This document shows positions 45,737 through 53,784 of a stretch of 64,000 nt of DNA, piece after piece. The stretch is from positions 124,001 through 188,000 of the forward strand of contig CANLWB010000002.1 of assembly GCA_947494695.1 (NCBI GenBank), read 5' to 3'. The position numbers were made by a program, and so were the translations under genes. Position 1 is the first letter of the stretch. Each line of letters begins with the position of its first letter. This DNA is from an uncultured Flavobacteriaceae bacterium (GTDB lineage Bacteria; Bacteroidota; Bacteroidia; Flavobacteriales; Flavobacteriaceae). The notes below the pieces were generated by a model. It had not been told where the DNA came from and did no database searches. It was given only the letters and a program-made list of their open reading frames with translations.

Positions 45737-45770
45737 AAAAAGGTTTGTTTATTATGGCAAACCTTTTTTT
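45737..45770 (+). terminator. Terminator after trxA
   Basis: An 11-bp perfect stem AAAAAGGTTTG / CAAACCTTTTT (45737-45747, 45758-45768) with a 10-base loop and a T-run. It ends just upstream of clpP, so clpP may depend on read-through or a promoter overlapping the hairpin. Confidence 0.85.
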
Positions 45771-45795
45771 ATTTTAGATGCAAATTAAACATGTT

Positions 45796-46341
45796 ATGAG
45801 TGAACAGATCAAAGTACAAAATATAGTAGATAGTAAACTAATTGAAGAACGCAAAGTGTTTTTATGGGGTATGGTTGATGACGATTCTGCAAAGCACGTT
45901 ATAGAGCGTCTAATGTATTTAGATGCTATAGAAACAAAAGACATCCATTTATATATTAATAGTCCAGGTGGTTATGTAACCTCTGGTTTTGCTATTTACG
46001 ATTGTATGAGGTCTTTAAAGAGTGACGTATCGACAATCTGTACCGGATTTGCCGCTTCTATGGGATCTATTATATTATCTGCAGGAGAAAAAGGCAAGCG
46101 TTTTATACAACCCCATGCCCGTGTGATGATTCATCAACCAAGTGGAGGAGCACGAGGGCAAGCTAGTGATATTGAAATTACAGCGAAAGAAATTGTACTA
46201 ACAAAAGAATTAAGCGCTCAGATATTAGCCGATAACTGTGGACAATCTTATGATAAGGTTATGAAAGACTTTAATCGCGACCATTGGATGGGGGCAGACG
46301 AGTCTGTTGCTTATGGAATTGTAGATTCAGTTTTAAAATAA
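45796..46341 (+). CDS. clpP: ATP-dependent Clp protease proteolytic subunit
   Basis: A serine peptidase of the ClpP family, 181 residues. The catalytic triad is visible: Ser in TGFAASMGSIILS, His in ARVMIHQPSGG and Asp in KDFNRDHWMGADE. Dimer-interface and substrate segments (YINSPGGYVTSGFAIYD) are intact. No ClpX/ClpA partner gene is nearby, so this may be a second ClpP paralogue. The ATG at 45796 (MSEQIKVQN) is preferred; an ATG at 45778 is also possible but sits almost against the trxA terminator. Confidence 0.92.
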   Translation: MSEQIKVQNIVDSKLIEERKVFLWGMVDDDSAKHVIERLMYLDAIETKDIHLYINSPGGYVTSGFAIYDCMRSLKSDVSTICTGFAASMGSIILSAGEKGKRFIQPHARVMIHQPSGGARGQASDIEITAKEIVLTKELSAQILADNCGQSYDKVMKDFNRDHWMGADESVAYGIVDSVLK

Positions 46342-46358
46342 TGAGATACCAATAAGGT

Positions 46359-47288
46359 TTGAATTTACAGCATGAACTTAATAAAGCCGGTGGGTTTAAA
46401 AACTTGGAGCTGCTCGCCAAGCAGGTCGTAGAGGGGTTTATTACAGGCATGCATAAAAGTCCGTTTCATGGGTTTTCTGCGGAATTCTCAGAACATAAAA
46501 TTTACAATCAGGGAGAAAGTACGCGTCATATAGATTGGAAGCTATTTGCTAAAACAGATAAGCTGTATACCAAACGTTATGATGATGAAACGAATTTGCG
46601 CTGTCATATTATTGTAGATAATAGTAGCTCCATGCATTACCCTAAAATGGATACCTTTAGTATTGATAACTTAAACAAAATAGCGTTTTCGGCGTTAGCT
46701 TCGGCGTCTTTAATGCACATATTAAAGAAACAACGAGATGCTGTTGGCTTGAGTATTTACAGCGATCAATACGACTATTATGCCCCGGAAAAAGGGAGTG
46801 AACGTCATCACCAAATGTTGTTAAACCATTTAAGTGAAGCCGTAATTTCAAGACCCCTAAATAAAGAAACAGAGACCTATAAATATTTACATGAAATAGC
46901 CGAAAAGATTCATAGACGCTCTATGATCTTTTTGTTTACCGATATGTTTCAAACGTCAGAGGATGAAGTGAAACTATTTGAGGCGTTGCAACACTTAAAA
47001 TATAATAAGCATGAGGTCATCCTATTTCATGTATTTGATAAAGAAAAAGAGTTGATTTTTGATTTTGATAATAAACCCAAACGTTTTATCGATGTAGAAA
47101 CTGGTGAGTATATAAATTTATATGCCGATTCTATAAAGGATAATTATAAAAAGGCGGTAAGCGATTATTTTGAAACATTACGATTAAAATGTGCGCAATA
47201 CAAGATTAAATATGTTGAAGCTAATATTAATAAGGATTTTAATAATGTATTGACTACCTATATGTTAGAGCGTCAAAAATTTATTTAA
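46359..47288 (+). CDS. DUF58 domain protein (VWA-like)
   Basis: A 309-residue DUF58 protein. The diagnostic segment is YNQGESTRHIDWKLFAKTDKLYTKRYDDET, followed by HIIVDNSSSMHYP, a MIDAS-like DxSxS motif as in von Willebrand A domains. DUF58 genes usually sit beside MoxR ATPase genes; here the neighbours are clpP and tRNA-Asp. The start is a TTG at 46359, chosen because the N-terminal LQHELNKAGGFKNLELLAKQVVEGF is typical; the first in-frame ATG would remove this part. Function is unproven. Confidence 0.85.
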   Translation: MNLQHELNKAGGFKNLELLAKQVVEGFITGMHKSPFHGFSAEFSEHKIYNQGESTRHIDWKLFAKTDKLYTKRYDDETNLRCHIIVDNSSSMHYPKMDTFSIDNLNKIAFSALASASLMHILKKQRDAVGLSIYSDQYDYYAPEKGSERHHQMLLNHLSEAVISRPLNKETETYKYLHEIAEKIHRRSMIFLFTDMFQTSEDEVKLFEALQHLKYNKHEVILFHVFDKEKELIFDFDNKPKRFIDVETGEYINLYADSIKDNYKKAVSDYFETLRLKCAQYKIKYVEANINKDFNNVLTTYMLERQKFI

Positions 47289-47320
47289 TTAAAATAATAT
47301 TTAAAAAAAGTGAAAAAACG

Positions 47321-47351
47321 TTTGAGATATAAAAAAAGGCGTGTATATTTG
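47321..47351 (+). promoter_or_regulatory. Bacteroidota-type promoter of tRNA-Asp
   Basis: A TTTG -33 element (47321-47324) and TATATTTG -7 box (47344-47351) are separated by 19 bases, matching the TTTG-N19-TAnnTTTG consensus. The tRNA begins 18 bases after the -7 box. This is the best promoter in the window. Confidence 0.8.
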
Positions 47352-47369
47352 CAACCGCAATAACGCAAC

Positions 47370-47443
47370 GGTCTGGTAGTTCAGTTGGTTAGAATATCTG
47401 CCTGTCACGCAGGGGGTCGCGGGTTCGAGTCCCGTCCAGACCG
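47370..47443 (+). tRNA. tRNA-Asp (GTC)
   Basis: A 74-nt cloverleaf: acceptor stem GGTCTGG / CCAGACC, D-arm with AGTTGGTTA, anticodon loop CTGTCAC (anticodon GTC), T-arm GGGTTCGAGTCCC, discriminator G. The CCA end is not encoded. It closely resembles the E. coli tRNA-Asp sequence in the anticodon and T-arms. Confidence 0.97.
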
Positions 47444-47444
47444 C

Positions 47445-47474
47445 AAAAGCTTCGAATTTTTCGAAGCTTTTTTG
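47445..47474 (+). terminator. Terminator after tRNA-Asp
   Basis: A 12-bp perfect stem AAAAGCTTCGAA / TTCGAAGCTTTT (47445-47456, 47460-47471) with a TTT loop and trailing T-run, directly after the tRNA. Confidence 0.9.
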
Positions 47475-47542
47475 GTTTTATACCGTTTGTAATTAAGAAG
47501 GCAAAGACTTTTGGGGTCAAAAAAAAATACGTTAAATTCACG

Positions 47543-48676
47543 TTACCTCATCACACTACTCAATTTAAACATTGGCAAGTACATTGCAATAAGGATAATT
47601 CCAACAATCACCCCAACAATTAAAATTATAAAAGGCTCCATAATAGTGGATAGCATTTTAGATTTCTGCTGCACCTGGGTGTTATAAAGCGTGTTTAGTC
47701 GTTCGAAAATATATTCTGTTTGGTTGGTTTCCTCGGCCACTTTTACCAGGGCAACCATTTTATCATCAAACAGTTTGTGAGCTTCCAGGCTTGTACTTAA
47801 ATGATTTCCTAGAATGATTTTTTGTTCTACCATTTCCAGTGCATGCTGCAACGGATAAAAGTTTATCATTTGCTTAACCAATTGAATACTGCTTACCACC
47901 GGTACCTTAGAAGCCGTAAGTAATGAAACCGCCTGTGTAAATTGAGATAAATACACCGTCCTAACAAAGTTACCTATAAAGGGTAATTTTAGAATCACCC
48001 TGTCTTTTAACTGCTTATATCGTTTCTTTTTATTTAGAAAAGTTTGAGAGCTTATGCCTCCAATTAGAAGCAATAATACCATCCCCCCATAGTTACTGAG
48101 TAATTCTGATAGTGCTATAATAAATTTTGTAATACCTGGTAATTCCACGCCCTGTTGTTTAAAAATATCCTGAAACATGGGGACCACATATTGAAGCATA
48201 AACACGACAACGAGAACCGCTGTACTTAAAATAATAATAGGATAAGTTAAGGCGCTAACAACGTTTCTTCGCTGTTCGTTTTTCCTGGTAAAAAAATCAC
48301 CAAGTTGCTTACTTACCAGGGCCAGAGTCCCCGTTTCTTCTCCTATTTTTATGGAGTGAAATTCGTAGCTTGTAAATTGCCTATTCTTACTTAAAGCATC
48401 CGAAAAGCTTTCCCCGGAAATAACCTTTGCCGTTATTTTTTGAACGACCTCTTTGTTCTGTTTCTTTTTTTGGGACTTGCCTATGAGTTCTAAGGCATCC
48501 TTTAAAGACACTCCAGCTTTTAACAAAACCCCTAACTCTGTATAAAAATCTTCCTTAACCTTATTCGAAAAGCTCTTGTTAAAAAGTGTGATCTCTTTTT
48601 TTAACAAGGAACCGTTATTTGAAGTTTCCTTTTTTACGGACGTTTGTTTTGATATCTTATCTAATTGAAAGGCCAT
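47543..48676 (-). CDS. GspF/PilC-like inner-membrane platform protein
   Basis: A 377-residue T2SS/T4P inner-membrane protein. It has the two-fold GspF repeat: FYTELGVLLKAGVSLKDALELI...GESFSDAL at the first copy, and FTQAVSLLTASKVPVVSSIQLVKQM...LGNHLSTSLEAH at the second. Three transmembrane segments lie near residues 145-165, 190-210 and 345-375 (PFIILIVGVIVGIILIAMYLPMF). In related systems this platform couples the ATPase to pseudopilus assembly. It is last in a seven-gene minus-strand run and overlaps the upstream prepilin gene by 16 bases. No gspE-type ATPase is nearby. Confidence 0.9.
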   Translation of the reverse strand: MAFQLDKISKQTSVKKETSNNGSLLKKEITLFNKSFSNKVKEDFYTELGVLLKAGVSLKDALELIGKSQKKKQNKEVVQKITAKVISGESFSDALSKNRQFTSYEFHSIKIGEETGTLALVSKQLGDFFTRKNEQRRNVVSALTYPIIILSTAVLVVVFMLQYVVPMFQDIFKQQGVELPGITKFIIALSELLSNYGGMVLLLLIGGISSQTFLNKKKRYKQLKDRVILKLPFIGNFVRTVYLSQFTQAVSLLTASKVPVVSSIQLVKQMINFYPLQHALEMVEQKIILGNHLSTSLEAHKLFDDKMVALVKVAEETNQTEYIFERLNTLYNTQVQQKSKMLSTIMEPFIILIVGVIVGIILIAMYLPMFKLSSVMR

Positions 48677-49140
48677 GAGTTTATAAATTGTGCTGCATCA
48701 TTTTGTTTGTAGATAAATAGCGTTTGGCTTTGCAGGGCTTTGGTGGTTTTCAGTTGGATAGCATCAATTAATCCGGTGTCTTTTTTATCACCATCAAAAT
48801 AAACAGTCTTGTTTTGAATGGGGATATAAAATGTATCGATGTCTTTAACAATAAGTTTATCTGTAAACTTATAGATTACAGAATCGATTTCTGAAGAACA
48901 TACTAGCGCGTCATTTAGTTTATAATACTTAATAGTTCCATACCTGTTAAAATCAATCCATAAGGACTGCTCGAATCGGTTTAATTCTGTATTGGTACTA
49001 AAGTTGTTTTTAATACTATTCATATGCCTTTGAACCAGGGATAGTACAGAAAATGCCATTCCAACCACAATGCTGGTTATCATGAGTACAACGATCATTT
49101 CGCTTAGCGTAAAGGCTGGTATTTTATGTTTAGGGTTCAA
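48661..49140 (-). CDS. Prepilin-like protein (GspJ/PilW-like)
   Basis: A 159-residue protein with a class III prepilin signal near the N-terminus: KIPAFTLSEMIVVLMITSIVVGMAF, with Phe-Thr-Leu-x-Glu (E5) before a long hydrophobic helix. The residue before the Phe is Ala instead of the commoner Gly. The globular part is beta-rich, with FEQSLWIDFNRYGTIKYYKL resembling GspJ/PilW minor pseudopilins. It overlaps the GspF-like gene and the next prepilin gene, so the genes are coupled. Confidence 0.8.
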   Translation of the reverse strand: MNPKHKIPAFTLSEMIVVLMITSIVVGMAFSVLSLVQRHMNSIKNNFSTNTELNRFEQSLWIDFNRYGTIKYYKLNDALVCSSEIDSVIYKFTDKLIVKDIDTFYIPIQNKTVYFDGDKKDTGLIDAIQLKTTKALQSQTLFIYKQNDAAQFINSWPFN

Positions 49141-49462
49141 TGATGTTGCGAGTTAGTGTTTTATGCGTCTTTAGATTTTGTGCTTCAAATAATATGGTGC
49201 TTAGATTATTGTTATTTGATCGCATAACAGTCACTTCCCATGCTTTAAAGTCATCATTATAGGGCAATATGAGTTTATCTGTTATATAGAGGTATTCCAG
49301 CTTATTTAAGTAGGAGTCTATCTCTCTAGTATTATTGGTAAGGGTATTAGAAAACAGGTTGTTTAAGGTCATACTGGTCACCATAAACACGATCACAATA
49401 ATTACCGTGGCAACTAGGGTTTCCATGAGTGTGGACCCTTTTACTTTTTTTAGTATAACCAT
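49130..49462 (-). CDS. Prepilin-like protein (GspI/PilV-like)
   Basis: A 110-residue protein with a prepilin-type start KKVKGSTLMETLVATVIIVIVFMV: cleavage is expected after KVKG, giving a mature N-terminus with Glu at position 5. The short soluble part has ITDKLILPYNDDFKAWEVTV. The small size and SL/TLxETLVA pattern recall GspI/PilV minor pseudopilins. It overlaps the neighbours by 13 and 11 bases. A prepilin peptidase would be needed and is not encoded in this window. Confidence 0.78.
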   Translation of the reverse strand: MVILKKVKGSTLMETLVATVIIVIVFMVTSMTLNNLFSNTLTNNTREIDSYLNKLEYLYITDKLILPYNDDFKAWEVTVMRSNNNNLSTILFEAQNLKTHKTLTRNIIEP

Positions 49463-50718
49463 TTTGCTATTCCTTTTTTAGTGTTGTTTAATGGTAGCCC
49501 CACATATTCCAAAGAGAGCTTGTTCGCATTGATAGTTCCGCCATAAATATGATTTTGATATTTGGAACCCGATTGATTATACACAAATCCAGAAGTATAA
49601 ATACTGCCATAAACAGCACCTAACAATTCAATATTTTGATTACAGTAAACTTCACCTTCGATTATGGTTCCTTCGTCAATAATTATCTGTGGGTTATAGT
49701 TTGAGGTATGTCCTAAATATGCTATAGCGCCTTTTATATGGCTCCCTTTTTGAACCTTAATAAGAGAGGAGGCTTTATTGGTGTCTGTGTTTAGAACCCG
49801 TTTATGATTCTCTTTTAAAACCAGGGTACTTGGGTAATGGAGTTCGCAATTTTTTCCAACAGTGATTTCTTTAGTGGCAAAAGCTTGAAAGCGTCCTTGT
49901 GTTCCGTTCTTAATATCTATTGTAGGTGCTATTAAAATAACCTCTTTCAGATTGGTTGAAGCACCTACTACAATTTTTGTTTCAGATTGAACAATGATAT
50001 GCCCAACTAAGGATTTACCGGATAAATCAATGAGACCGGGGCTATACATAAGCTGAACCGGATTATAAAATGAGTTGTAAAACACCTTTTTAGCATCAAT
50101 ATCAATAAAGTTATCCGCCTTAAAAACGCTTAAGTTTTTCGATATTGTCTGTATTTCGTTTTGGGTTTCTGGTGGTAGTTCTATTAGGGTCGAACTAGTC
50201 TTTTGTCTGCCATAAATGAGCCGATCACCATAATAGGAATGCCCCGATATATTACCTGTTTTTACGCCTTGCTTTGGGAGGTAGCTTACCCCTTTTATTT
50301 TTGTGTCTCCTACAACTACCAGCGGTCTATTATTATCTTCAAGATATAAGGCCATACGATCTGGTTCTATTTGCAGCCCACCCATTAATCCTATGTTCTT
50401 AATGGTTTTATTTTTGATATTTGAAACGCTTGTCACCTTTTCAAAAAGCCCCCAATAATCACGGTGTAACTTTATAGATGTATTGTTATTTTCATTCTGA
50501 TTAAGCGCAATGGTGTCATTTAATTTTAGATCATTTGCTAAGGTGTAATTGATACCGAGCTTGGCATTTTTAACAACGTCTATTGTAAATTGCGTTTGAA
50601 CTTTAAAGGTTTTATAAACATGCACAAAAATCACAAAAGCGGCAAGAAGTAACGCGATTACCACCACCGCAAACATGGCGAATTGTAAGGCTCCAGCTTT
50701 TAGCTTTTTAAAGATCAC
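49450..50718 (-). CDS. Membrane-anchored beta-helix-like protein in pseudopilin operon
   Basis: A 422-residue protein with an N-terminal pilin-like helix (KAGALQFAMFAVVVIALLLAAFVIFVHVYKTFK) that lacks a clear prepilin Glu5. From about residue 220 it has repeated short strands with Gly/Val/Ile spacing (GHIIVQSETKIVVG, EGEVYCNQNIELLGAVYGSIYTSG), as in polymer-forming or right-handed beta-helix proteins. It could be a large minor pseudopilin or tip protein, analogous by position to GspK; this is inference. It overlaps both neighbours. I do not recognise a named family. Confidence 0.65.
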   Translation of the reverse strand: MIFKKLKAGALQFAMFAVVVIALLLAAFVIFVHVYKTFKVQTQFTIDVVKNAKLGINYTLANDLKLNDTIALNQNENNNTSIKLHRDYWGLFEKVTSVSNIKNKTIKNIGLMGGLQIEPDRMALYLEDNNRPLVVVGDTKIKGVSYLPKQGVKTGNISGHSYYGDRLIYGRQKTSSTLIELPPETQNEIQTISKNLSVFKADNFIDIDAKKVFYNSFYNPVQLMYSPGLIDLSGKSLVGHIIVQSETKIVVGASTNLKEVILIAPTIDIKNGTQGRFQAFATKEITVGKNCELHYPSTLVLKENHKRVLNTDTNKASSLIKVQKGSHIKGAIAYLGHTSNYNPQIIIDEGTIIEGEVYCNQNIELLGAVYGSIYTSGFVYNQSGSKYQNHIYGGTINANKLSLEYVGLPLNNTKKGIAKWLY

Positions 50719-51173
50719 GATTTCTTAATGGTTTTTCTGGCACCTTTATAACTTACCGATATACTACTGGAGCTTCCACGAAGTAGCATTACCTCGTTGA
50801 TGGTTTGACCTATTTTCATTAGGTTTTGTTGTCCATTAACAGATACGATAAAGACTTTAGTTTTTGTGTTTTGTTTGGAGATATTACCATGATACCTAAC
50901 CGCCGGCCAGGTTAATTTCGTTGTTTTTGCTGTCTTGGTTTTAATCGGTTTCTTTTTTACAAACAAGGTTCCTAAAAATGGGTCGCGATTAGGTATAGTC
51001 AACGAAAAGGGTTCAACCTTTGCAAGAGTTTTAGGGCTAAAAGATGGATCATAATCGTTTACTACCGTTTCAGATTCCGAAGGACTAACCGCAGAAACGA
51101 TTTGATGGCCAATAGCTCCCCATACCCCTAATACCAAAACCAATAATACGTATGTCGTTACTTTTCTTTTCAC
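50715..51173 (-). CDS. GspC/PilP-like inner-membrane protein
   Basis: A 152-residue protein with one N-terminal transmembrane helix (VTTYVLLVLVLGVWGAIGHQIV) and a periplasmic part. The segments NRDPFLGTL, WPAVRYHGNIS, KVFIVSVNGQQNLMKIGQTINEVMLL match the layout of PilP/GspC homology-region domains (RDPF, then small beta-barrel with 'G..v.k.G..i'). These bridge the inner-membrane platform to the secretin. It overlaps the next gene by four bases. A secretin gene is not seen here. Confidence 0.65.
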   Translation of the reverse strand: MKRKVTTYVLLVLVLGVWGAIGHQIVSAVSPSESETVVNDYDPSFSPKTLAKVEPFSLTIPNRDPFLGTLFVKKKPIKTKTAKTTKLTWPAVRYHGNISKQNTKTKVFIVSVNGQQNLMKIGQTINEVMLLRGSSSSISVSYKGARKTIKKS

Positions 51174-51176
51174 TTA

Positions 51177-51536
51177 TTATTCTATTATTGTAAAACCATT
51201 AATCGTGTAAGCTGTTTCGTGTTCGGCGTTAACACCTTTGATGCGCCACTCATAATTTGAGGCGTCCAGAGTCTTATTGAAATTTGCCCTCGTTATTAGG
51301 GTATCTTCAACAATCTGAGCGGCATTTTCAAAATTGGGAGTAGCAATTTGCAGGCGATAGTTTTCTACGCCTTCTAAAGCTTCCCATGAAAAGCTTAGAT
51401 TAGCCGAGTTTAATACAGATTCGTTTGTTGGAGCTAATATCGTTATGGTTTGATCTGTGATATTATCAACTTCTGTAATATCATCACAAGCCGTTAACCC
51501 TATTAGAAAATAAAATATCAATACTAACTTTTTCAT
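51177..51536 (-). CDS. Small lipoprotein with fibronectin III-like domain
   Basis: A 119-residue lipoprotein: signal and lipobox FLIGLTAC, then one beta-sandwich domain (TITILAPTNESVLNSANLSFSWEALEGVENYRLQIATP ... YEWRIKGVNAEHETAY). The W-x-A-x-x-G-V-x-N-Y-x-L-Q pattern is typical of FN3/Ig-like domains in Bacteroidota surface lipoproteins. It lies 3 bases upstream of the GspC/PilP-like gene. It may anchor the apparatus or a cell-surface partner; no direct evidence. Confidence 0.7.
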   Translation of the reverse strand: MKKLVLIFYFLIGLTACDDITEVDNITDQTITILAPTNESVLNSANLSFSWEALEGVENYRLQIATPNFENAAQIVEDTLITRANFNKTLDASNYEWRIKGVNAEHETAYTINGFTIIE

Positions 51537-51540
51537 ACCT

Positions 51541-52275
51541 CTATAATTTATAAGGATTTGTTTTTTTTATCGCTTTATAAGAAGATCTATAGCTTTTAAA
51601 TGGACAGTCGTTAAAACTACTAACCAAGTCTACGATGTGTAGTCTGTGTTTTTTATTGTCTTGCCAGCAGCAATGTGAGGTTTGATAGCCAAATATAATG
51701 CCATTGTTAAACCTTAGTATTTCGGTTTCAGAATCTTCTTTATAAAGTTTAAGAGCGTAATCTTTTAGTCCGTTTTCTATCAGAAACACGGCATTAGCGG
51801 TGGTAATTTTATGGATATCCGTTTGCTTAAGCGCAAGGGATATACCGGTTATTAGAACAGCATGCTTGTTTAAAGCCAGATAGCTTTTCACATCGATATT
51901 ACAATGACTGTTTAACGCTTTTATAAAAGCGAGTTTATCAGCGATATCTATTTGAAGGTATTTTGGTTTGGTCTCCAAAGAATCTATATAAGTAACCGCA
52001 ACTTCTGCTGTTTGAAATGCTTTGGCCGTTGTAAATGCCTTAAAAGATTGTTTAGTGAAAGATTGCGTAGTGACATTTAATTTAATTGGGTTATTAAAGC
52101 AGGGAATGGCGACGTTCGAAAAATCCTTTTGCAGAATGAAGTCTTTTTCTTGTCCAACGCTTCCAATAGCGATTTGGTTTCGAGCGTGACTTCGCTTTTC
52201 ACCTGTTAAATGATTTGTTTTACAGCTTACTAAAATGCAAGCAACTATTAGTATGAAATATTTATTATTAAGCAT
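51541..52275 (-). CDS. Lipoprotein of unknown function, first gene of pseudopilin operon
   Basis: A 244-residue lipoprotein with lipobox ILVSCKTN (Cys at residue 18). The mature part has no recognised family; it contains a Cys-Cys pair (TSHCCWQDNKKHRLHIVD) and a second pair of lone cysteines (NSHCNID, FNDCPFKSY) that may form disulfides outside the inner membrane. It is the first of seven same-strand genes and lies 4 bases before the FN3-like lipoprotein. It could be a pilotin-like protein for a secretin, but that is only suggested by position. Confidence 0.6.
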   Translation of the reverse strand: MLNNKYFILIVACILVSCKTNHLTGEKRSHARNQIAIGSVGQEKDFILQKDFSNVAIPCFNNPIKLNVTTQSFTKQSFKAFTTAKAFQTAEVAVTYIDSLETKPKYLQIDIADKLAFIKALNSHCNIDVKSYLALNKHAVLITGISLALKQTDIHKITTANAVFLIENGLKDYALKLYKEDSETEILRFNNGIIFGYQTSHCCWQDNKKHRLHIVDLVSSFNDCPFKSYRSSYKAIKKTNPYKL

Positions 52276-52634
52276 TTGTAATGTTTTTTGTTAAATAAAA
52301 AAGGTAAACCAGGTATAAATAAATTTAACCTGGCTCACCATATGATTCTTGATATTCAATAATTATAAACATGTTGATTGTGAGCGTTTGAATATCAATG
52401 AATTTTAGCAACTTACTGTTGATGTTATAACAATAAAATGATGCATAGGGGTGGTAATGTCTTTTAAAAAAAGTTTACCAATAATTAATTTTTATATTTA
52501 ATGTTACTTATTTTTAAAAAATAAATAAATAGTGTTTTTCTTTAAATAATCTTTCAGTCAGTGGCGTTACGAGGTAGCACTAACATTGGCTTAAGTAAGT
52601 CAATTGGATATAGTTCGTCATGGGGCAGGGGCTC
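52276..52634. other. 359-bp intergenic region upstream of the pseudopilin operon
   Basis: No gene is seen. It holds a CCAGGT / ACCTGG stem (52309-52333), T-rich on the minus-strand side and possibly a terminator for the array, and the 11-bp inverted repeat at 52349-52398. The segment 52559-52634 next to the small gene looks like non-functional remnant sequence. Confidence 0.5.
52349..52398. promoter_or_regulatory. 11-bp perfect inverted repeat upstream of the pseudopilin operon
   Basis: TTGATATTCAA (52349-52359) and TTGAATATCAA (52388-52398) are exact reverse complements with a 28-base spacer, 74 bases upstream of the first gene. It may be a regulator-binding site or a leader hairpin. Confidence 0.4.
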
Positions 52635-52934
52635 TTACCTTAACTGTTCAAGTTCAAAAATTTCGTTGACCTCAATCTTTTCGGAATTATATGCTTGTCT
52701 TTCTTTGTTATAGGATATAGGATGATATCTTGTGTAACTCCTAATTATTCTGTTGTCGATAAACGTATAAGTTCCGTTAAAATCAGGAGGAGGTATTAAC
52801 GAATAGTTATAAATAGGATCTAATTCAATTTTAAAAGTATTTTCATCTATCATTTTGAACGTTCCAGAATATGTTACCGGTTCCTTTTCTCTGCAATAAT
52901 ATTTTTCATTATAATCTTGGACTATTCGGGTCAT
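52635..52934 (-). CDS. Small protein, possible orphan immunity remnant
   Basis: A 99-residue protein lacking a signal peptide, with beta-strand-like segments (VTYSGTFKMIDENTFKIELDPIYN; FNGTYTFIDNRIIRSYTRYHP). It is at the distal end of the RHS tail array, with no toxin tail directly upstream. It resembles in style the other small partner genes of the array but lacks their export signal, so it may be a truncated immunity gene or unrelated. An in-frame stop lies two codons before the ATG. Function unknown. Confidence 0.45.
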   Translation of the reverse strand: MTRIVQDYNEKYYCREKEPVTYSGTFKMIDENTFKIELDPIYNYSLIPPPDFNGTYTFIDNRIIRSYTRYHPISYNKERQAYNSEKIEVNEIFELEQLR

Positions 52935-53307
52935 ATTAACTTAATTTGTCTTCACAAAAAGATAATAGTTTATATGTTTTTTTAACACCGGCACCTTTAC
53001 AGCTTACCATTCCAAAAAGCAATCACAAAAATTTTATTTTTAAGAACATATGCTAAAACCACATTATATCTCTAAAATGTGGCTTCGCTTTTTTCTTATT
53101 TATCACGTCTTTAGCGTGACTCTTACGGAAGTCCGAGTTGCAAACTCGAACTAGCGCATACTATGATCCAGCGGGGTATTTTAGAGGCATGTCAATGAAT
53201 AGAGAAAAACAGCAATTAAAACTTTTGTTAACCGCTGTTTTTTAATTGTTTAATCTGTTTTTAAGCAATATCCTAATTTGACCTATTACGAATTTAAATC
53301 ATTACAA
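52935..53307. other. 373-bp gap with decayed array sequence
   Basis: No intact gene. It contains a hairpin CCACATT...AATGTGG (around 53053-53079), a small TCACG...CGTGA stem (53103-53119) and the 65-bp direct repeat described separately. It separates the last toxin/immunity unit from the orphan small gene. Confidence 0.5.
53118..53182. repeat. 65-bp direct repeat, copy 1
   Basis: Positions 53118-53182 match 62704-62768 in the same orientation at 58 of 65 positions, with no gaps. Each copy has a central palindrome GAGTTGCAAACTC and a CGCATACTATGA segment. This copy lies downstream of the last complete toxin/immunity unit. It could be a recombination scar or a dispersed REP-type sequence. Confidence 0.8.
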
Positions 53308-53781
53308 TTAATCATTGCACTTAAATGTTTTTTCGTTTTTAATAGCGAAATCATGTTTCTTACTTTTAGCTACTAGCCAATAAGAGAAATCTTCAAATAG
53401 TACATATTCAGAATCTTTATAGTTATTTAAATCAATAAAGTACCCCTTCTTTGAAAAAAAATTATTTTCTTTTTGAGTTATAAAAAAGACTATTTGATTA
53501 TTGATTATTGTGGTATATAATTGTTTGTTTCCTAATGTGTGTAAAAGATTACTTATTCTGTTTATGGATATTAAATAGGAACCATCTTGTTGACTTTCTA
53601 TATACCAATTATGATTACTACTATTTTTATTACAGTTATGTTTGGATTTGATAACCTGTTGTACTAATTCGACAAAATATTTATTCTTAAAAGTGATCAG
53701 TTCTGATCTATCTACTTGACCAAATGACAAGCAACTTATCATTAAGACAAAAATTAATATATATATTCTTCCTATCATCAT
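53308..53781 (-). CDS. Exported putative immunity protein for JAB-like toxin
   Basis: A 157-residue protein with a signal peptide (FVLMISCLSFGQ). No family is recognised; it has alternating polar and aromatic segments (NWYIESQQDGSYLISINRI). It starts 3 bases after the stop of the JAB/JAMM-like gene, the spacing seen throughout this array for toxin and immunity partners. The function is inferred from position only. Either of two adjacent ATG codons (53781 or 53778) could be used. Confidence 0.6.
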   Translation of the reverse strand: MMIGRIYILIFVLMISCLSFGQVDRSELITFKNKYFVELVQQVIKSKHNCNKNSSNHNWYIESQQDGSYLISINRISNLLHTLGNKQLYTTIINNQIVFFITQKENNFFSKKGYFIDLNNYKDSEYVLFEDFSYWLVAKSKKHDFAIKNEKTFKCND

Positions 53782-53784
53782 TTT

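Noticed and set aside
47370-47443. tRNA-Asp as integration site of a genomic island
   Set aside because: I see no integrase and no second copy of the tRNA 3' end in the window; the idea stays untested.
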